Positions 47,883-59,235 are shown, counted from the first letter of the stretch. The stretch: DNA of 64,000 bases from Blasia pusilla (GCA_050084515.1 CM114275.1:3100001-3164000), one strand, 5' to 3'. A program made the numbers and translations. The notes: generated by a model not told the origin, from the letters alone.

Positions 47883-50136
47883 TGTCGCGACCCTCATGAC
47901 CAAACAAGCTCACGCTAAGATGGTTTGCGCGTTGGAGTGGTCTCGGAGAAGGGCCAAGAGATGAGACGCAAGAAAGGCTTTGCATTCCATATATTGTGGT
48001 CATGACTGAGAAACCAAGACCAAATGCGGATCAAGACTTGAGAGGAGTCAAGTCTAGGAAGTGGGTTGCCAAAGGAAGGAATCCGGATTTAGGACGCTGT
48101 CGTGTCGAGAATCTTTCTTCGAGCAAGGGCGGGCCTTCTAGCTGCGGTAGATGCGGTCGATGCAAGGTGAACTCTCTAATAAGTTCTCCTTTTTCAATAC
48201 AAAATTATGATGTAAAATCTCCATTCTCTCACGACAGGTATCACAAATGGAAGTGCCGAGGTGATCACTTCTTCGTAACATCGGACCCCGAAATTCCTAA
48301 CTATAAAATCCCTATAAACTATTTTACGTTTGTACACGAGGAAGATAGCACAACTAGTGTTAAACCCTACTTGACCAGGCCTATTGACATCCATGGATCG
48401 CTATATAAGGATATACAAAGTACAATCCCATGTCCTTCCATATGTGACGATAGGAAGAATCACCGGAGTTGGAGATTGCATGACTGGATTCATGAACGCC
48501 CCAAAGTGATAAACTAAATAGCGAGTGAACCAATGCCTATCTACAAAAAGAGTACCTTGACATGGTAAGGATTTAGGAAAGGAAAGTCAAGCACAACTCG
48601 TGTTCCACCCCTATCCATGCTTGACAAACATTCTCTACTCTCAAGAAGAATGGTTTTGGCGGAGTTATTCTCCCAAGAGGGGTAATCCACTCTCATTGGG
48701 AAAGTAACAAGCCAAAACATTGCTATTTTAGTATGACTAAACTCCTCTACTGGTGACAAACCTCTCATCCCACACACACACACACACACACCACACTCTA
48801 GAAACCTCTCAAGAATAGACCATGATCAAGTTACTCTCCCAAGAGGGGTGATCCACTCTCATTGGAAGAGCAAGCAATCCCAAAACCATACACTCAAGAG
48901 AGACACAAGAGACTCAAGATGTGGAATAGAAGGTGATGAACCCTTGAAGGTCCCTCCTCTTTATATACTCACAAGGGATCCACAAGAGATTTAAATAGAG
49001 CTTATCTTATCTTGTGCCACATGGCTTCCTCTCAAGGCTTAGCCAATCACATTTTGACACAAGTAGATTTCCTCTTATCTCTTCCAAAATATCCTCTTTT
49101 ACCCACATGATATTTTCCAAATTACCCCAACTAACCTAGCCACCAACCAAGACTACTTTTGCTTTTCATTAAAGCAACTACTTTACTTTTATAAAGTCAT
49201 CTTTTATTTATTATCTCCTTTTCCTAAAGTTGGGCCCGCATAAAAGAGGCACCATAAAGAGGTTTAAACATAAGAATCTCCTTTTTCTAAGCCAATTTAC
49301 TTAATACTAATGAAACTCTATCTAACACTTAATGACGAAGGAGTTTACACACTGGTTGATTTTACTATACGACAACGCCACTAGCGTTTGAGAGTTTCCG
49401 ACTGTATTTATGGTCATAACTTCTAGCGCCAAGATTTGTTTTGGGATGAATAAGGATGCGTTGGAAAGCTTATGGAAAGCCAGTTCAGACGCACTAAAGA
49501 TCTGTGCAAATGCACAACTAGCGACTAAGAAACAACCCGAAAAGGATTGTAAGTAGAGTCGGGTTGAGGGCCACAATGAAGGGCCCTACCATCATTTTCC
49601 AAATGTGAGGGGTTATCGGTGAACCCCAGAAGTACTAGTAAGGGGGAAGGTCTCCAAGGGTGCTTGGGACTCGAACCCCACTTTGGGCGCCACGGGGCGG
49701 CTCAAGGGCATGGAACGGATCGAGAGTTTGGAGTTGGGCTTGAAAACTTGAACCAAGTCTATTGAGGTGATTTTTAGAGATCCCTCTTGGATTCCAACCC
49801 GCAACTCAATTACTTGGGTCCCGTTTAGGAACTCGTATGAGATCCGTTGAACACTTGGAACCGCTAGGCGCGCAAGTGCCATTTTAGGTTCCTAGACTAA
49901 CGCGAAAATTTGTTCCAAGTCTTGAAGGACTTGCCATGTTGGGAACCTAGGAAGTAAGGAAGGTTGAGCTTGATGAGATGCCGAGTTGAGAACTCAGTGG
50001 GTTGAAAGGCTGCTTGACCCAAAGCAAGACTAATATGAGTGTGTTTGGGTGTAGATCGGCGATAAGAGCGTGTCCTACTGAACGTACGCTTCCGCAATAC
50101 TAGAGATTGACGTTCAAGGAGAGTAGGCACACGACA
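47883..50136 (+). repeat. 5' LTR of family A, interrupted by a family C unit
   Basis: The first part is 47883-48097 and the second 49375-50136. Together about 0.98 kb, they align with the intact LTR at 56668-57669 (reversed), apart from a deletion of about 32 bases near 47909. Confidence 0.92.
48098..49374 (+). mobile_element. family C LTR-like unit, copy 2, inserted in the family A LTR
   Basis: Ends TGTCGTGTCGAGAATC and TTTACTATACGACA. ACGC occurs on both sides (48094-48097 and 49375-49378), while undisturbed family A LTRs have it once (GGGACGCCACTAG). It therefore inserted into the LTR with a 4-base target duplication. It is the inverted counterpart of 39063-40338. It contains a (CA)n run at about 48772-48791. 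Confidence 0.88.
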
Positions 50137-50138
50137 AA

Positions 50139-50150
50139 TGGTATCATAGC
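50139..50150 (+). other. primer binding site for initiator Met-tRNA
   Basis: TGGTATCATAGC, two bases after the 5' LTR, differs by one base from TGGTATCAGAGC, the usual plant retrotransposon sequence complementary to the 3' end of tRNA-iMet. Confidence 0.92.
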
Positions 50151-50881
50151 TAATCCTTGGTGAGCAAGAACTTGGGGTCGTGGGATCGACTGGACGCTTG
50201 GGGAAACTCAAGGTAGCGGCTAGGCCTAGATGCTCGAGGAGGGATGCAAGAAACAAGGAGGAGATCTGAGTGAGGCGGCTTGAAGATGGCGATCAAGGGA
50301 GATGAACGTTCACGACTGTTAGGATAGATCGGTGGGATCTAGCAAAGCGTTTGCATGAGTAGTGGAGGACAGGCCTAAGAGGTCGAGGATGACTTGCTGC
50401 TGCTGTTGCTGAAGGGGAAACCTGAGAGACCAAGCTTCCCCTTCATTTCGGCTCATTTAGAGCCATATATAAAAACTTACTATTTCGGGTAAGTTTCCAT
50501 GTTGGGGATCTTTGAATTTCCACTTTGGAAAGTGGCCCTTGACCCACTACAGCAGGTCAAGAGCCAAGGACATGACCTGCAAGCATAGGTTACCGTTGAG
50601 AGGGCTTGGGAGAGGGAAGGAGGTATACCTCCAAGAGAGGGAGTTTGAGAGCTCATTCTTTCTTTGTTGAACCTCTTGGCATAAGGCGGCGGAGCTATGG
50701 TCCCTTGTTTTGTGAGTGTAACCCATGCCTCTCATTAGGAGAGTGGGTTTGGTTTGACATGAGAGAGAGTGCACACCTTTGAGAGGTATGGTGTGCGATG
50801 GTGTAGAGAGAGATTGGATCTTACTTTAATTGGAGATATTTTGGTACTTCTCGCCTCTATGTATGGATGCCATGAGTTAGC
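50151..50881 (+). other. family A leader
   Basis: Untranslated leader between primer site and gag. A reversed, diverged copy of about 50310-50830 is found at 58560-59105, and part of its end again at 38834-39062. Confidence 0.7.
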
Positions 50882-51900
50882 ATGGGATCGTGGGTATTTG
50901 TGTGTGTGTTCGATGACAACGATGCATGTTGTGTAGCGATGTGTATGCGCACGACAAACCCAAGAATCAAGCGACGTGAACCGAGAGTCGAACCAATTCC
51001 GGACCATGAAGCTATGGAGGAGACGGAGACTCCCGAGGAGCCGAGTGACAGACTTGAGGATGTTCCAGAGGCAAATCCTTCCACAGAGACATTGGCTCCA
51101 AACTCAAGGGAACCGATTGAGTCAAGTCAGACGTTGGACTTGTTGAAGTTGTTGGTAGAGCAGATGTCCCAGCAAAGCAAGCGGATTGTAGAGCTAGAGG
51201 CAGACCGAACCCCGAGTGCTGGCAAAAACCTTTGCAAGATGAACATGCCCACGCCATTCACTGGGGTAAGGCGTTCTCGGAAAGTGAAGGATTTCCTTAC
51301 GGAGGTGGAACTGTACTTCGAGGCGCAGAGGGTAGCTGAGAAGGAAGATGACAGTAGCCGTTACTTTCCTAAAGGATCATGCGCTACAGTGGTGGACAGC
51401 TCAACGAGAGGAACATCTGGCCAGCGAGTCACCTTTGAGTTGGGAGGAGTTTAAGGTGTTGATTGGTGACCGATTCACTCCGGAGTACCGAGGGTTGCAC
51501 AACACAGTGGAATGCATAGGGTTGCGGCAGAGTGGTTCCTTAAGCGCTTACGTGAGGGAGTTTAGTGCGAAACTGACTTCTCTTCCTAAAATGGATGAAC
51601 ACGCAAAGAAGGCTATCTTCTTTAGAAGACTTAAACCAAGTGCTGAAAATGCCCTTTACCGAATTCCGGCATTGCCAGATACCTATGCGGACCTTCTAAA
51701 AGCTAGCGGAGCGGATCGGGGACGATGAAGTCCAAACCCGGAAGCCCTTTGAGCCAAAAAGTTTTTTGACGAATGCGAAAAATAAGGAGACATCCAAGAG
51801 ACTTTGGAGTGGGGGCTCGCGCGACGAAGGAGAGTCGCTTACCCCAATAGCAAAACGAGTGGAACTTCATGCGAAGCCAAGAGGAGGACAGCATTCTAAG
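50882..51900 (+). pseudogene. family A gag, frameshifted
   Basis: The first frame (50882 to about 51345) has an acidic start and MNMPTPFTGVRRSRKVKDFL..VELYFEAQRVAE, the start of the retrotransposon gag domain. A frame change near 51345 continues with FLKDHALQWWTAQREEH, WEEFKVLIGDRFTPEY and LTSLPKMDEHAKKAIFFRRL (to about 51720). Another break follows before the zinc knuckle. The product would be the capsid protein. Confidence 0.85.
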
Positions 51901-51915
51901 TCATGAAACGACAAG

Positions 51916-51980
51916 GTGATATGCTACAATTGTGGTGAGCCTGGGCGCATGGCGAAAGGGTGTTTGAAACTGAAGGTTAG
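51916..51980 (+). pseudogene. family A zinc knuckle with lost His
   Basis: CYNCGEPGRMAKGC has the Cys-x2-Cys-x4-x-x4-Cys spacing of a gag knuckle, but the conserved His is Arg (CAT/CAC to CGC). It opens a frame that runs into protease. Confidence 0.8.
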
Positions 51981-52049
51981 TAATAGGAGTATGATTGCGT
52001 TTGCTGCTAAGCACTTGTGGGCGAGTGGTCTCGAGACATCCCTTCAGGT

Positions 52050-52600
52050 CACCAAGAGGATGCCCAATTTGGTGTACCTAAGATCCAAGATTGCTGATCG
52101 CGATGTGTTGTTGCTCGTGGATACAGGTGCTTTGCACTCCTTCCTAAGCCCAAGAATCGTGAAGGAGTTGGGTTTGTTCACCTCTAAGGCGGACGAGCCC
52201 ATTGGAGTGGGATTTTCTTGAGGCAAGTCTCATCAGACTTTTGAGTTGGTCTTGGGTTTAACCATAGGATGCGGAGTATTCGAGTCGAAGGAGAATTTCA
52301 CTATGTGCGAGATGGATGGCATTGACGGAGTCTTGGGGAATATATTCTTGGACGCGTATGAGGTGGAGTTAAGACGTAGACCATTGAGGTTGAGCCTCTT
52401 GCTGAAAGGCAAACGGTTGCAGGTGCGGTTGGTTCGTGAGGTTTGGGTGAAGAAGAAGTTGGTGAATACTATTACAAGGAGGAGCATGACCGAGTTAGAG
52501 GATGGATTTCTCTGTTTGATGAGACAAGTGGAGGAGGCTACAAGCGAAATACGTAGAGATCAAGACACTGCTTCAAGGGGAATCCCAGCACTACTTTAGA
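52050..52600 (+). pseudogene. family A aspartic protease
   Basis: LLLVDTGALHSFLSPRIVKEL (about 52107-52170) is the retropepsin active site, with DTG and His. TGA at 52219-52221 stands where Arg would be expected, and TAG near 52597 where Gln would fit, before the RT frame. Confidence 0.85.
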
Positions 52601-52602
52601 AA

Positions 52603-53259
52603 GTGGTCAAGGAGTTTAAGGGTGTCTTGACAAATGAGCTTCCAACTGAGTTGCCGCCACATAGAGCAGTCAATCATAAGATAGAGATCATACCTGGTTC
52701 CCAACCGCCTTCCAAGGCACCGTATAGGTTGAATCAAGAAGAACTTCTTGAGTTTAAAAGGCAGTTAAGTGAGCTCTTGGAAAAGGGTTACATTAGGACT
52801 AGCAAGTCACCTTATAGAGCACCCGTTCTCTTTGTGAAGAAGAAGGATGGGAAGATGAGGTTGTGTGTTGATTACCGTGCGCTGAATAAAGTGACGGTTC
52901 GGAAAAACTATCCTCTTCCGAGGATAGATGATCTCTTTGATGGGCTGGTAGGCACAAGATACTTCAATAGGATTGACTTGAAGTCAGGATATTACCAGAT
53001 CCAGATTATTGAGGCACATGTGGAGAAGACTGCGTGTAGGACAAGATATTGGTCCTTTGAGTTTGTAGTGATGCCTTTCGATCTATCCAATGTGCCTCCA
53101 ACGTTCACCACATTGATAAACTCCATTTTTCATAAGGAGACGGATGAGTATGTGATCATCTACATTGATCATATACTTATCTATTTGAAGTCATTGGAAG
53201 AGCACGCTCGACATGTGAGAGCGGTTTTGTCAAAACAGTGGAACGGCCGTCCACCGTAA
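52603..53259 (+). pseudogene. family A reverse transcriptase, catalytic YIDD mutated
   Basis: PYRLNQEELLEFKRQLSELL, RAPVLFVKKKDGKMRLCVDYR, RIDLKSGYYQIQI and VVMPFDLSNVPPTF are well preserved. The catalytic box at 53161-53172 reads Tyr-Ile-Asp-His instead of Tyr-Ile-Asp-Asp, which should abolish polymerisation. A frameshift near 53235 leads into the thumb and RNase H. Confidence 0.92.
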
Positions 53260-53830
53260 AGGGGATGAGGAGGTTCATAGGTGCGGTGCAGTTCTATCGC
53301 ACTTATGTGAAGAACTTTTTTGGAATTGTAAGATCTCTCACGGATTGGACAGCAAAGTTTTCCAACACAACATGGACCCATGAAGTTAATGAGGCGTTCA
53401 ACCGAGTGAAGCAGATTCTATTGCAAGAACCAGTATTGAAGCTACCGGAGTGTGACAAACCATTCGAGGTGCATACTGATGCTAGTGATTTTGCAATTGC
53501 AGGAATGTTGGTGCAAGAAGGGAGACATGTAGCATATGAGAGAAAGAAGCTTAGCAAAACTCAAAGAAGATGGCCTTCTCATGAGAAAGAGTTGTTTGCG
53601 GTGGTCCATTGTTTGAAAAAGTGGCGTCACTATTTGGGACTTCAGAGAATTGGAATGTTCACCGATAACATATCGCTCAAGTATTTTGAGACCCAAGATC
53701 GAGTGACACCGAAACAACTACGATGGCATGATACCTTGGCGTTGATGGATGTTGAGTTGATTCACAAGCGAGGTAAAGATAATGTGATTCCAGATGCATT
53801 GAGTCGCAAGGAGGAACACATGCCATCGAC
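53238..53830 (+). pseudogene. family A RT thumb and RNase H
   Basis: MRRFIGAVQFYRTYVKNF (thumb), VHTDASDFAIAGMLVQEG (first RNase H Asp), SHEKELFAVVHCLKKWRHYL (Glu), FTDNISLKYF (Asp) and DVIPDALSR-like NVIPDALSR. The order and active-site acids are intact. The same long frame continues into integrase. Confidence 0.92.
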
Positions 53831-55060
53831 AACACATGTCTTAAGAGCAATGTTCCCTAAAGAAACTGATCTGGAGAGAAGGATTCGTGAAGGGTACATG
53901 AGACACGACCCAGCATTGGAGTTTCTGAAGAAGTTGAAGCAGGTTAAGAAGATGGCCAACATAAGTTTGAGGCACGGTTTACTAAGGTTTAAGCAGAGCA
54001 GGATCTATGTGGGGCAAGGCAGGATGCGGACCAAGATGTTAGTGGAATGTCATGACGGACCCTTGGCAGGACATAAAGGAGAGAAATCTATGTTGGCTAC
54101 TCTGTCTAAGCGGTTCTTTTGGCCCAACATGAAAGAGGATGTTGCTCAATATGTGAAGACCAGTATGACCTACCAAGCGAACAAAGTTTCTTATGATAAG
54201 AGACAAGGCTTGCTGCATACCTTGCCAAAGTGTGAGTATGGATTTCATCACGAGTCTTCCGGAATCTGAGGGATACAACGCTATACTTGTGATTGTGGAT
54301 CGGTTTAGCAAGTTGGCAAGATTCGTGCCGACGGTGGATTTCACAACGGCTTATACGACCGCGCAAGTGTTCCTAGATGGCTGGTGGTGGCCTCACGGTT
54401 TGCCGAGGAGTATTGTTTCAGATTGAGATCCAAAGTTTACCAGTGCTATTTGGAAGCACTTATTCAGAAGGTTTAAGACCAAGTTGAGTTTCAGCACTGC
54501 CTTCCATCCACAAACAGATGGGCAAACTGAAAAGGTAAATTTTATCGTGAATTAGTACTTAAGGAATTATGTGAGTGCCGATCAGCGAGATTGGTTCAAG
54601 TGGCTAAGCATGGCAAAGTACTGCTACAACTTGACCAAGCATTCTGCAATTGGAGAATCTCCATTTCTCGTGGAAAATGGACGAGAGCCAAAAGGGCCTC
54701 TTAACCTAGCCCTTTCAAAGGAAACTACATTGGCACAGACACGACAAGTGATGGCAGAAGGTTTGTTTGAAGAGATGTGAGAACGGGAAGAGCGAGCAAG
54801 GCAAAGTCTTGAAAAGGCTCAAATGAGGTACGTTAAGCACGCTAACAAGAGTCGGAGCCAAGTACGATTCCAAGTTGGAGAGAAAGTACGGTTGAGTGTG
54901 AAGAATCTCACTGTGCCAAAAGAGTTATCTGGGAAGCTGTCTGCCAAGTATGCTTGACTGTATGTGATTATGGCAAACCCGTTTGAGGATGTGTATACAT
55001 TGGAGCTGCCGGACGAGTTCAAGATTCACCTGACCTTTCATGTGTCATTGTTGAAGAAAT
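53831..55060 (+). pseudogene. family A integrase
   Basis: The H2C2 finger is represented by ECHDGPLAGHKGEKSMLATL..FFWPNM, but the two Cys are lost (TSMTYQ). MDFITSLPESEGYNAILVIVDRFSKL, GLPRSIVSD and [12 protein letters not shown] supply the D, D and E catalytic residues in pieces separated by stops (TGA at about 54424, TAG at about 54554). SRSQVRFQVGEKVRL and HVSLLKKYL form the C-terminal block. Confidence 0.9.
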
Positions 55061-55095
55061 ATCTTCAAGATAATGGGCACTTTGAGTAGAGACAA

Positions 55096-55311
55096 GTGTT
55101 GAGAGCGCAACCGATAATCGTGGACGAAGAACCAGAGTTCGAGGTGGAGACCATCTTGCGTTCGAGGCGTCGGGCCAACAAGTACAAGTACTTGGTTAAA
55201 TGGAAGGGCTACCATGTGAAGGAGGCGACTTGGATTGCGGAGGCAGAGTTGGAACACGCGCAAGATTTGTTGCGAGACTTCAAGCAGACGCAAGAGAAGC
55301 ACATACGTTAG
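55096..55311 (+). pseudogene. family A chromodomain
   Basis: EFEVETILRSRRRANKYKYL then VKWKGYHVKEATWIAEAELE is a classic chromodomain with the aromatic residues (Tyr/Trp/Trp) that bind methylated H3. In chromoviruses it targets integration to heterochromatin. The upstream TAG at 55087-55089 separates it from integrase. Confidence 0.93.
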
Positions 55312-55987
55312 TACGCGGACAAGATAGAGACATGACTTGTGACCATAGGAATCTTGGGCCGAAGGCCGTTGTAACTAGAACAGGGTAGTGTTGCAATACA
55401 GGAATGCATGGATTTGGAGATTTGATGCTAGTGTTTCATTGCAATTTGTATGTGATAGTGGATGGCTATGAGTCGTTCATCATATGCTTAGGATGTAAGT
55501 CAACAGGAGAGACAAGGAGTATTTGAGGTGAGAGCTTGTATTCGAATAAGCACCTAGAACAAGACCAAGTGTTGGATGACACTTGGGCTCACCCTAGCAT
55601 CGGCGGGGCAGATGAATCTGTCTTGGAGCTTGGGGTGCTCTTACTTGTGGTAACATGAGTAAACTTAGTGACGCGCCTAAGTTGAATACGATAGTACGAT
55701 TTGTGGACCAGGTAAACAGGTGGGATGTTTACAAGAATGAGCCAGAAGAGTCAAGGTTGCACACTTAGTTAGCTTATTTCATAGGTTAGTCCTTCGGAAA
55801 ACGTCCAGGCTTATCGAAGAGGAGATGCTAATAATTCTAAGTGGTGCAAAGCGACAACTTGAGACTTAAGAGGAATTGCGGGTTAGCCACCAGAACGCAA
55901 TTCGATTTCAAGGGGTAGGCTGCCCAAGAGACTTGACATAATGAAGGTTTGCGTTGATAAGGGCATCAACCTCTAAAGAGGGGTGAG

Positions 55988-56394
55988 TGTCGCGACCCTC
56001 ATGACCAAACGAGTGCCAAAGCGGACATCAGAACACTAGCGGGCTCACGCTAAGATGGTTTGCGTGTTAGAGTGGTCTCGGAGAAGAGACAAGAGATGAG
56101 ACGCAAGCAAGGCTTTGCATTTCATATGTTGTGGTCGCGACTAAGAAATCTGGACCAAACGCGGATCAAGACTTGAGAGGAATCAAGTCTAGGAAGTAGG
56201 TTGCCAAAGGAAGAAATCCTCATTTGGGACACCACTAACGTTTGAGAGTTTCCAATTGTATTGATGGCCATAACTTCTAGCGCCAGACTAATGTGACTAC
56301 ATTTGGGTGCATGTTGGCGATGAGAGCATGTCCTACTGAACGTACACTTCCGCAATACTAGAGATTGACCTTCAAGGAGAGTAGGCGCACAACA
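55988..56394 (+). repeat. 3' LTR of family A, internally deleted
   Basis: It begins TGTCGCGACCCTCATGACC and ends GTAGGCGCACAACA, but only about 407 of the usual 1000 bases remain. The middle is missing between about 56287 and 56290 of the window. Confidence 0.9.
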
Positions 56395-56560
56395 AGTCGT
56401 ATCAAAACAAGAAGCTTAGCGACACTCAAAGAAGATGGCCTACTCATGAGAAAGAGTTGTTTGCGGTGGTCCATTGTTTGAGGAAGTGGCGTCACTATTT
56501 GGGACTTCACAAAACTCGAGTGTTCACTGATAACATATCGCTCAAGTATTCCTTGAGCGA
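56395..56560 (+). mobile_element. family A internal fragment: degenerate primer site joined to RNase H
   Basis: Directly after the LTR, GTCGTATCA resembles the primer site. Eight bases later the sequence becomes the family A RNase H region (56403-56553 aligns with about 53544-53695: RRWPTHEKELFAVVHCLRKW, FTDNISLKYS). This is an LTR followed by a second, grossly deleted internal region. Confidence 0.8.
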
Positions 56561-56569
56561 TATGTTATC
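56529..56569. repeat. perfect hairpin, 17-bp arms, in the RNase H fragment
   Basis: GATAACATATCGCTCAA (56529-56545) pairs with 56553-56569 across a 7-base loop. The right arm has no counterpart in the parent sequence at 53670-53700, so it is a new inverted duplication. Confidence 0.93.
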
Positions 56570-56607
56570 GCTCAAGGAAAACATCCTTGGAAAATGCTTT
56601 CGCAGAA

Positions 56608-56641
<34 letters not shown>

Positions 56642-56667
56642 GACGATGAAATAAGAATTCCCCCAAC

Positions 56668-57669
56668 TGTCATGCGCCTACTCTCCTTGAACGTCAATCT
56701 CTAGTATTGCAGAAGCGTACATTCAGTAGGACACGCTCTCATCACCGACCTGCACCCAAACACACTCGCATATGTCTGGCTTTGGGTCAAGCGGCCTTCC
56801 AACCCACCGAGTTCTCAACTCGGCATCTCCTCAAGCTCAACCTTCCTTACTTCCTAGATTCCCAACATTGCAAGTCCTTCAAGACTTGGAACTGACTTTC
56901 TAGTTAGTCCAAGAACCTAAAACGGCACATGTGCGCCTAGCCGTTCCAACTGTTCAACGGACCTCATGCGAGTTCTTAATCGGGACCCAAGTAATTGAGT
57001 CGCGGGTTGGAATCCAAGAGGGATCTCTAAAAATCGCCCCAATAGACTTGGTTCAGGTTTTCAAGCCCAACTCCAAACTCCCGATCGTTTCATGCCCTTG
57101 AGCCGCCCCGTGGCGCCCAAAGTGGGTTTCGAGTCCCAAGCACCCTTGGAGACCTTCCCCCTTACTAGTACTTCTGGGGTTCTCCGATAACCCCTCACCT
57201 TTGGAAAAATATGGTCAGCCCTTTCATTGTGGCCCTCAACCTGACTCTACTTATAGTCGTTCTTGGGTCGTTTCTCAGCCACTACTTGTGTGTTTGTGGA
57301 GATCTTTAGTGCGTCTCAACTGCCTTTCCATAAGTTTTCCAACACATCCTTATTCATCCCAAACACATCTTGGTGCTAGAAGTAATGGCCATAAATACAG
57401 TCGAAAACTCTCAGACTCTAGTGGCGTCCCAAATCCGGATTCCTTCCTTTGGCAACCCACTTCCTAGACTTGACTCCTCTCAAGTCTTAATCTGCTTTTG
57501 GTCCAAGTTTCTCAGTCGCGACCACAACATGTGAAACGCAAAGCCTTGCTTGTGTCTCGTCTCTTGTCTCTTCTCTGAGACCACTCTATCGCGCAAACCA
57601 TCTTAGCGTGAGCCCGCTAGTGTTCCCATGTTCCGCTTTGGCAATCGTTTGGTCATGAGGGTCGTGACA
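56668..57669 (-). mobile_element. intact family A LTR, reverse orientation
   Basis: Plus-strand ends TGTCATGCGCCTACTCTCC and GGTCGTGACA, 1002 bp, no interruption. It is the best reference copy of this LTR. Flanking pentamers (CCAAC and CTTCG) do not match, so it is not a simple solo LTR. A reversed family A leader at 58560-59105 suggests both belong to one deleted minus-strand element. Confidence 0.92.
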
Positions 57670-58559
57670 CTTCGGCTACGCCCGCCGACGCTGCATTTCG
57701 ACCAATCGGGCCCATGGCCCGAACGGTCAGATCCACTTTGACCGACCCGCGGGGCCATGCCGGTGGGGCTCCTCTTACGCGGATCTCTAGTATTGCGAAG
57801 GCGTACGTTCAGGAGGACACGCTCTCACTCCTTCTGTCGTGGCTCCGCGATCGAGACGGTACGGTGCGGCCACGAGCGGCACGGCGTGGCAATTGGCGGC
57901 GCGTTGCGGCTACGGGTGTCAGGGTACTGTACTCGATCGTCGTCGAGTGGCTACCAATCACAACATAACAACATGATATGAAAACTCAAACACCATAACC
58001 CGAGGTCACCTACCATCACTGGTTGATGACAAAACTGTGATGACGGTGGCGGCCAAACCAAAGTACGTGGTGGCCGCGCAAGTCAGAGAATCAACGGTGG
58101 TCATCGAAGACCCTCCACTCCATAATGGCGGAAATGGTAACCAAAGGGTAGACAACGGCCAAACGCGGCTCTAAGCAACCCTAGGCGACAGCGACGGCCG
58201 ACGGTGGACGGTGGACGGTGGACCGTCAGCCCAATATCTCTTTCTCCTGCACAAAATTTGGTAGCGCTTCCATGCTGATTTCTCCCAACGAAAATGTAAA
58301 ACCTCTGAGAATGCAAATCAGCAAGCTAAATGGTGCTCCCAAGAGCATTGGCATGGAGCAATCCGCCCCCATACTCAATTCCTATCAAAAATTGGGCAGC
58401 GCTTCCGCGTGCCACTCTCCGTACAAAAAATCAGCAAAGCGAAACCGCAAACTCGCACGGCTTTTGCTCTGGTAAGCACTCCCATGAGCCATGAAGTGGG
58501 GAACACGGCCCCCCAGCCTCCATCAAACACCGAGCAACCAGCGACCTCCCCCATGAAGC
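57670..58559. other. GC-rich mixed region with an LTR scrap
   Basis: Contains a family A LTR scrap (about 57781-57829: GGATCTCTAGTATTGCGAAGGCGTACGTTCAGGAGGACACGCTCTCA) in GC-rich DNA, and a short tandem GGTGGAC run (58203-58222). Open frames are low-complexity. No gene was recognised. Confidence 0.5.
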
Positions 58560-59105
58560 TCTCTCAATCACTCATTCTCTCTTTGTAAAATAAGATCCAA
58601 TCTCTCTCACAACACCATAGTTCTCACATGTATGCACTCTCACATGTCTCTCTCAATGTCAAACCAAACCCACTCTCCTAATGAGAGTCTTGGATTACAC
58701 ACACAAGGCAAACAAGACCATAGCTCCGCCGCCTCATGCCAAGAGGTTCAACAAAGAGAGAATAAGCTCTCAAGCTCTCTCTCCTTGAGGTATACCCCTC
58801 CCCTCTCCCAAACTCTCTCCATGGTAACCTACGCTCCCAAGTCACCTCCTTGACTCTTGACCTGATATAGGAGGTCAAGGGCCACTTACGAAAAATAGAA
58901 AGTAGATCATATACTCAAAATGGTACTTACCTAAAATAGTAAGTTCCTCAATATGGTTCCAAATGAGCCAAAACGAACGGGAAACTTGCTCTCTCAGGTT
59001 TCCTGGGGCCTCAACAGGTCCTCCTTGACCTACTAAGCTTGTCCTCCACTACTCACGAAGGTGCTCTTCTAGATCTCACCGATCTATCCTAAAAGACGTG
59101 ACACA
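58560..59105 (-). mobile_element. reversed family A leader copy
   Basis: The plus strand matches the reverse complement of about 50310-50830: AAACCAAACCCACTCTCCTAATGAGAG, CATAGCTCCGCCGCCT.ATGCCAAGAGGTTCAACAAAGA, GAGGTCAAGGGCCACTT and CCGATCTATCCTAA are shared blocks. There is no gag-pol between it and the LTR at 56668-57669. Confidence 0.8.
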
Positions 59106-59235
59106 ATAGAGAATCACCACAATGCCACTCAAGTTTGAGGATTAAGTGGAGTGGAGTGTGGGCACTTTTTTGTGGGGGGGCCTCAAGTGAAAAAATGATG
59201 TCTCTTGTAGGGGTAGACAAGAAAATTGAATTAGC

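Larger units (their letters stand above)
47883..56394 (+). mobile_element. Ty3/gypsy chromovirus, family A, LTR to LTR
   Basis: Structure on the plus strand: 5' LTR (47883-48097 plus 49375-50136, split by a family C unit), primer site (50139-50150), leader, gag, protease, RT, RNase H, integrase, chromodomain, polypurine tract (AAAGAGGGGTGAG, 55975-55987) and a partly deleted 3' LTR (55988-56394). LTR ends are TGTCGCGACC and CACGACA/CACAACA. Multiple nonsense mutations and a broken RT catalytic motif make it inactive. Confidence 0.93.
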
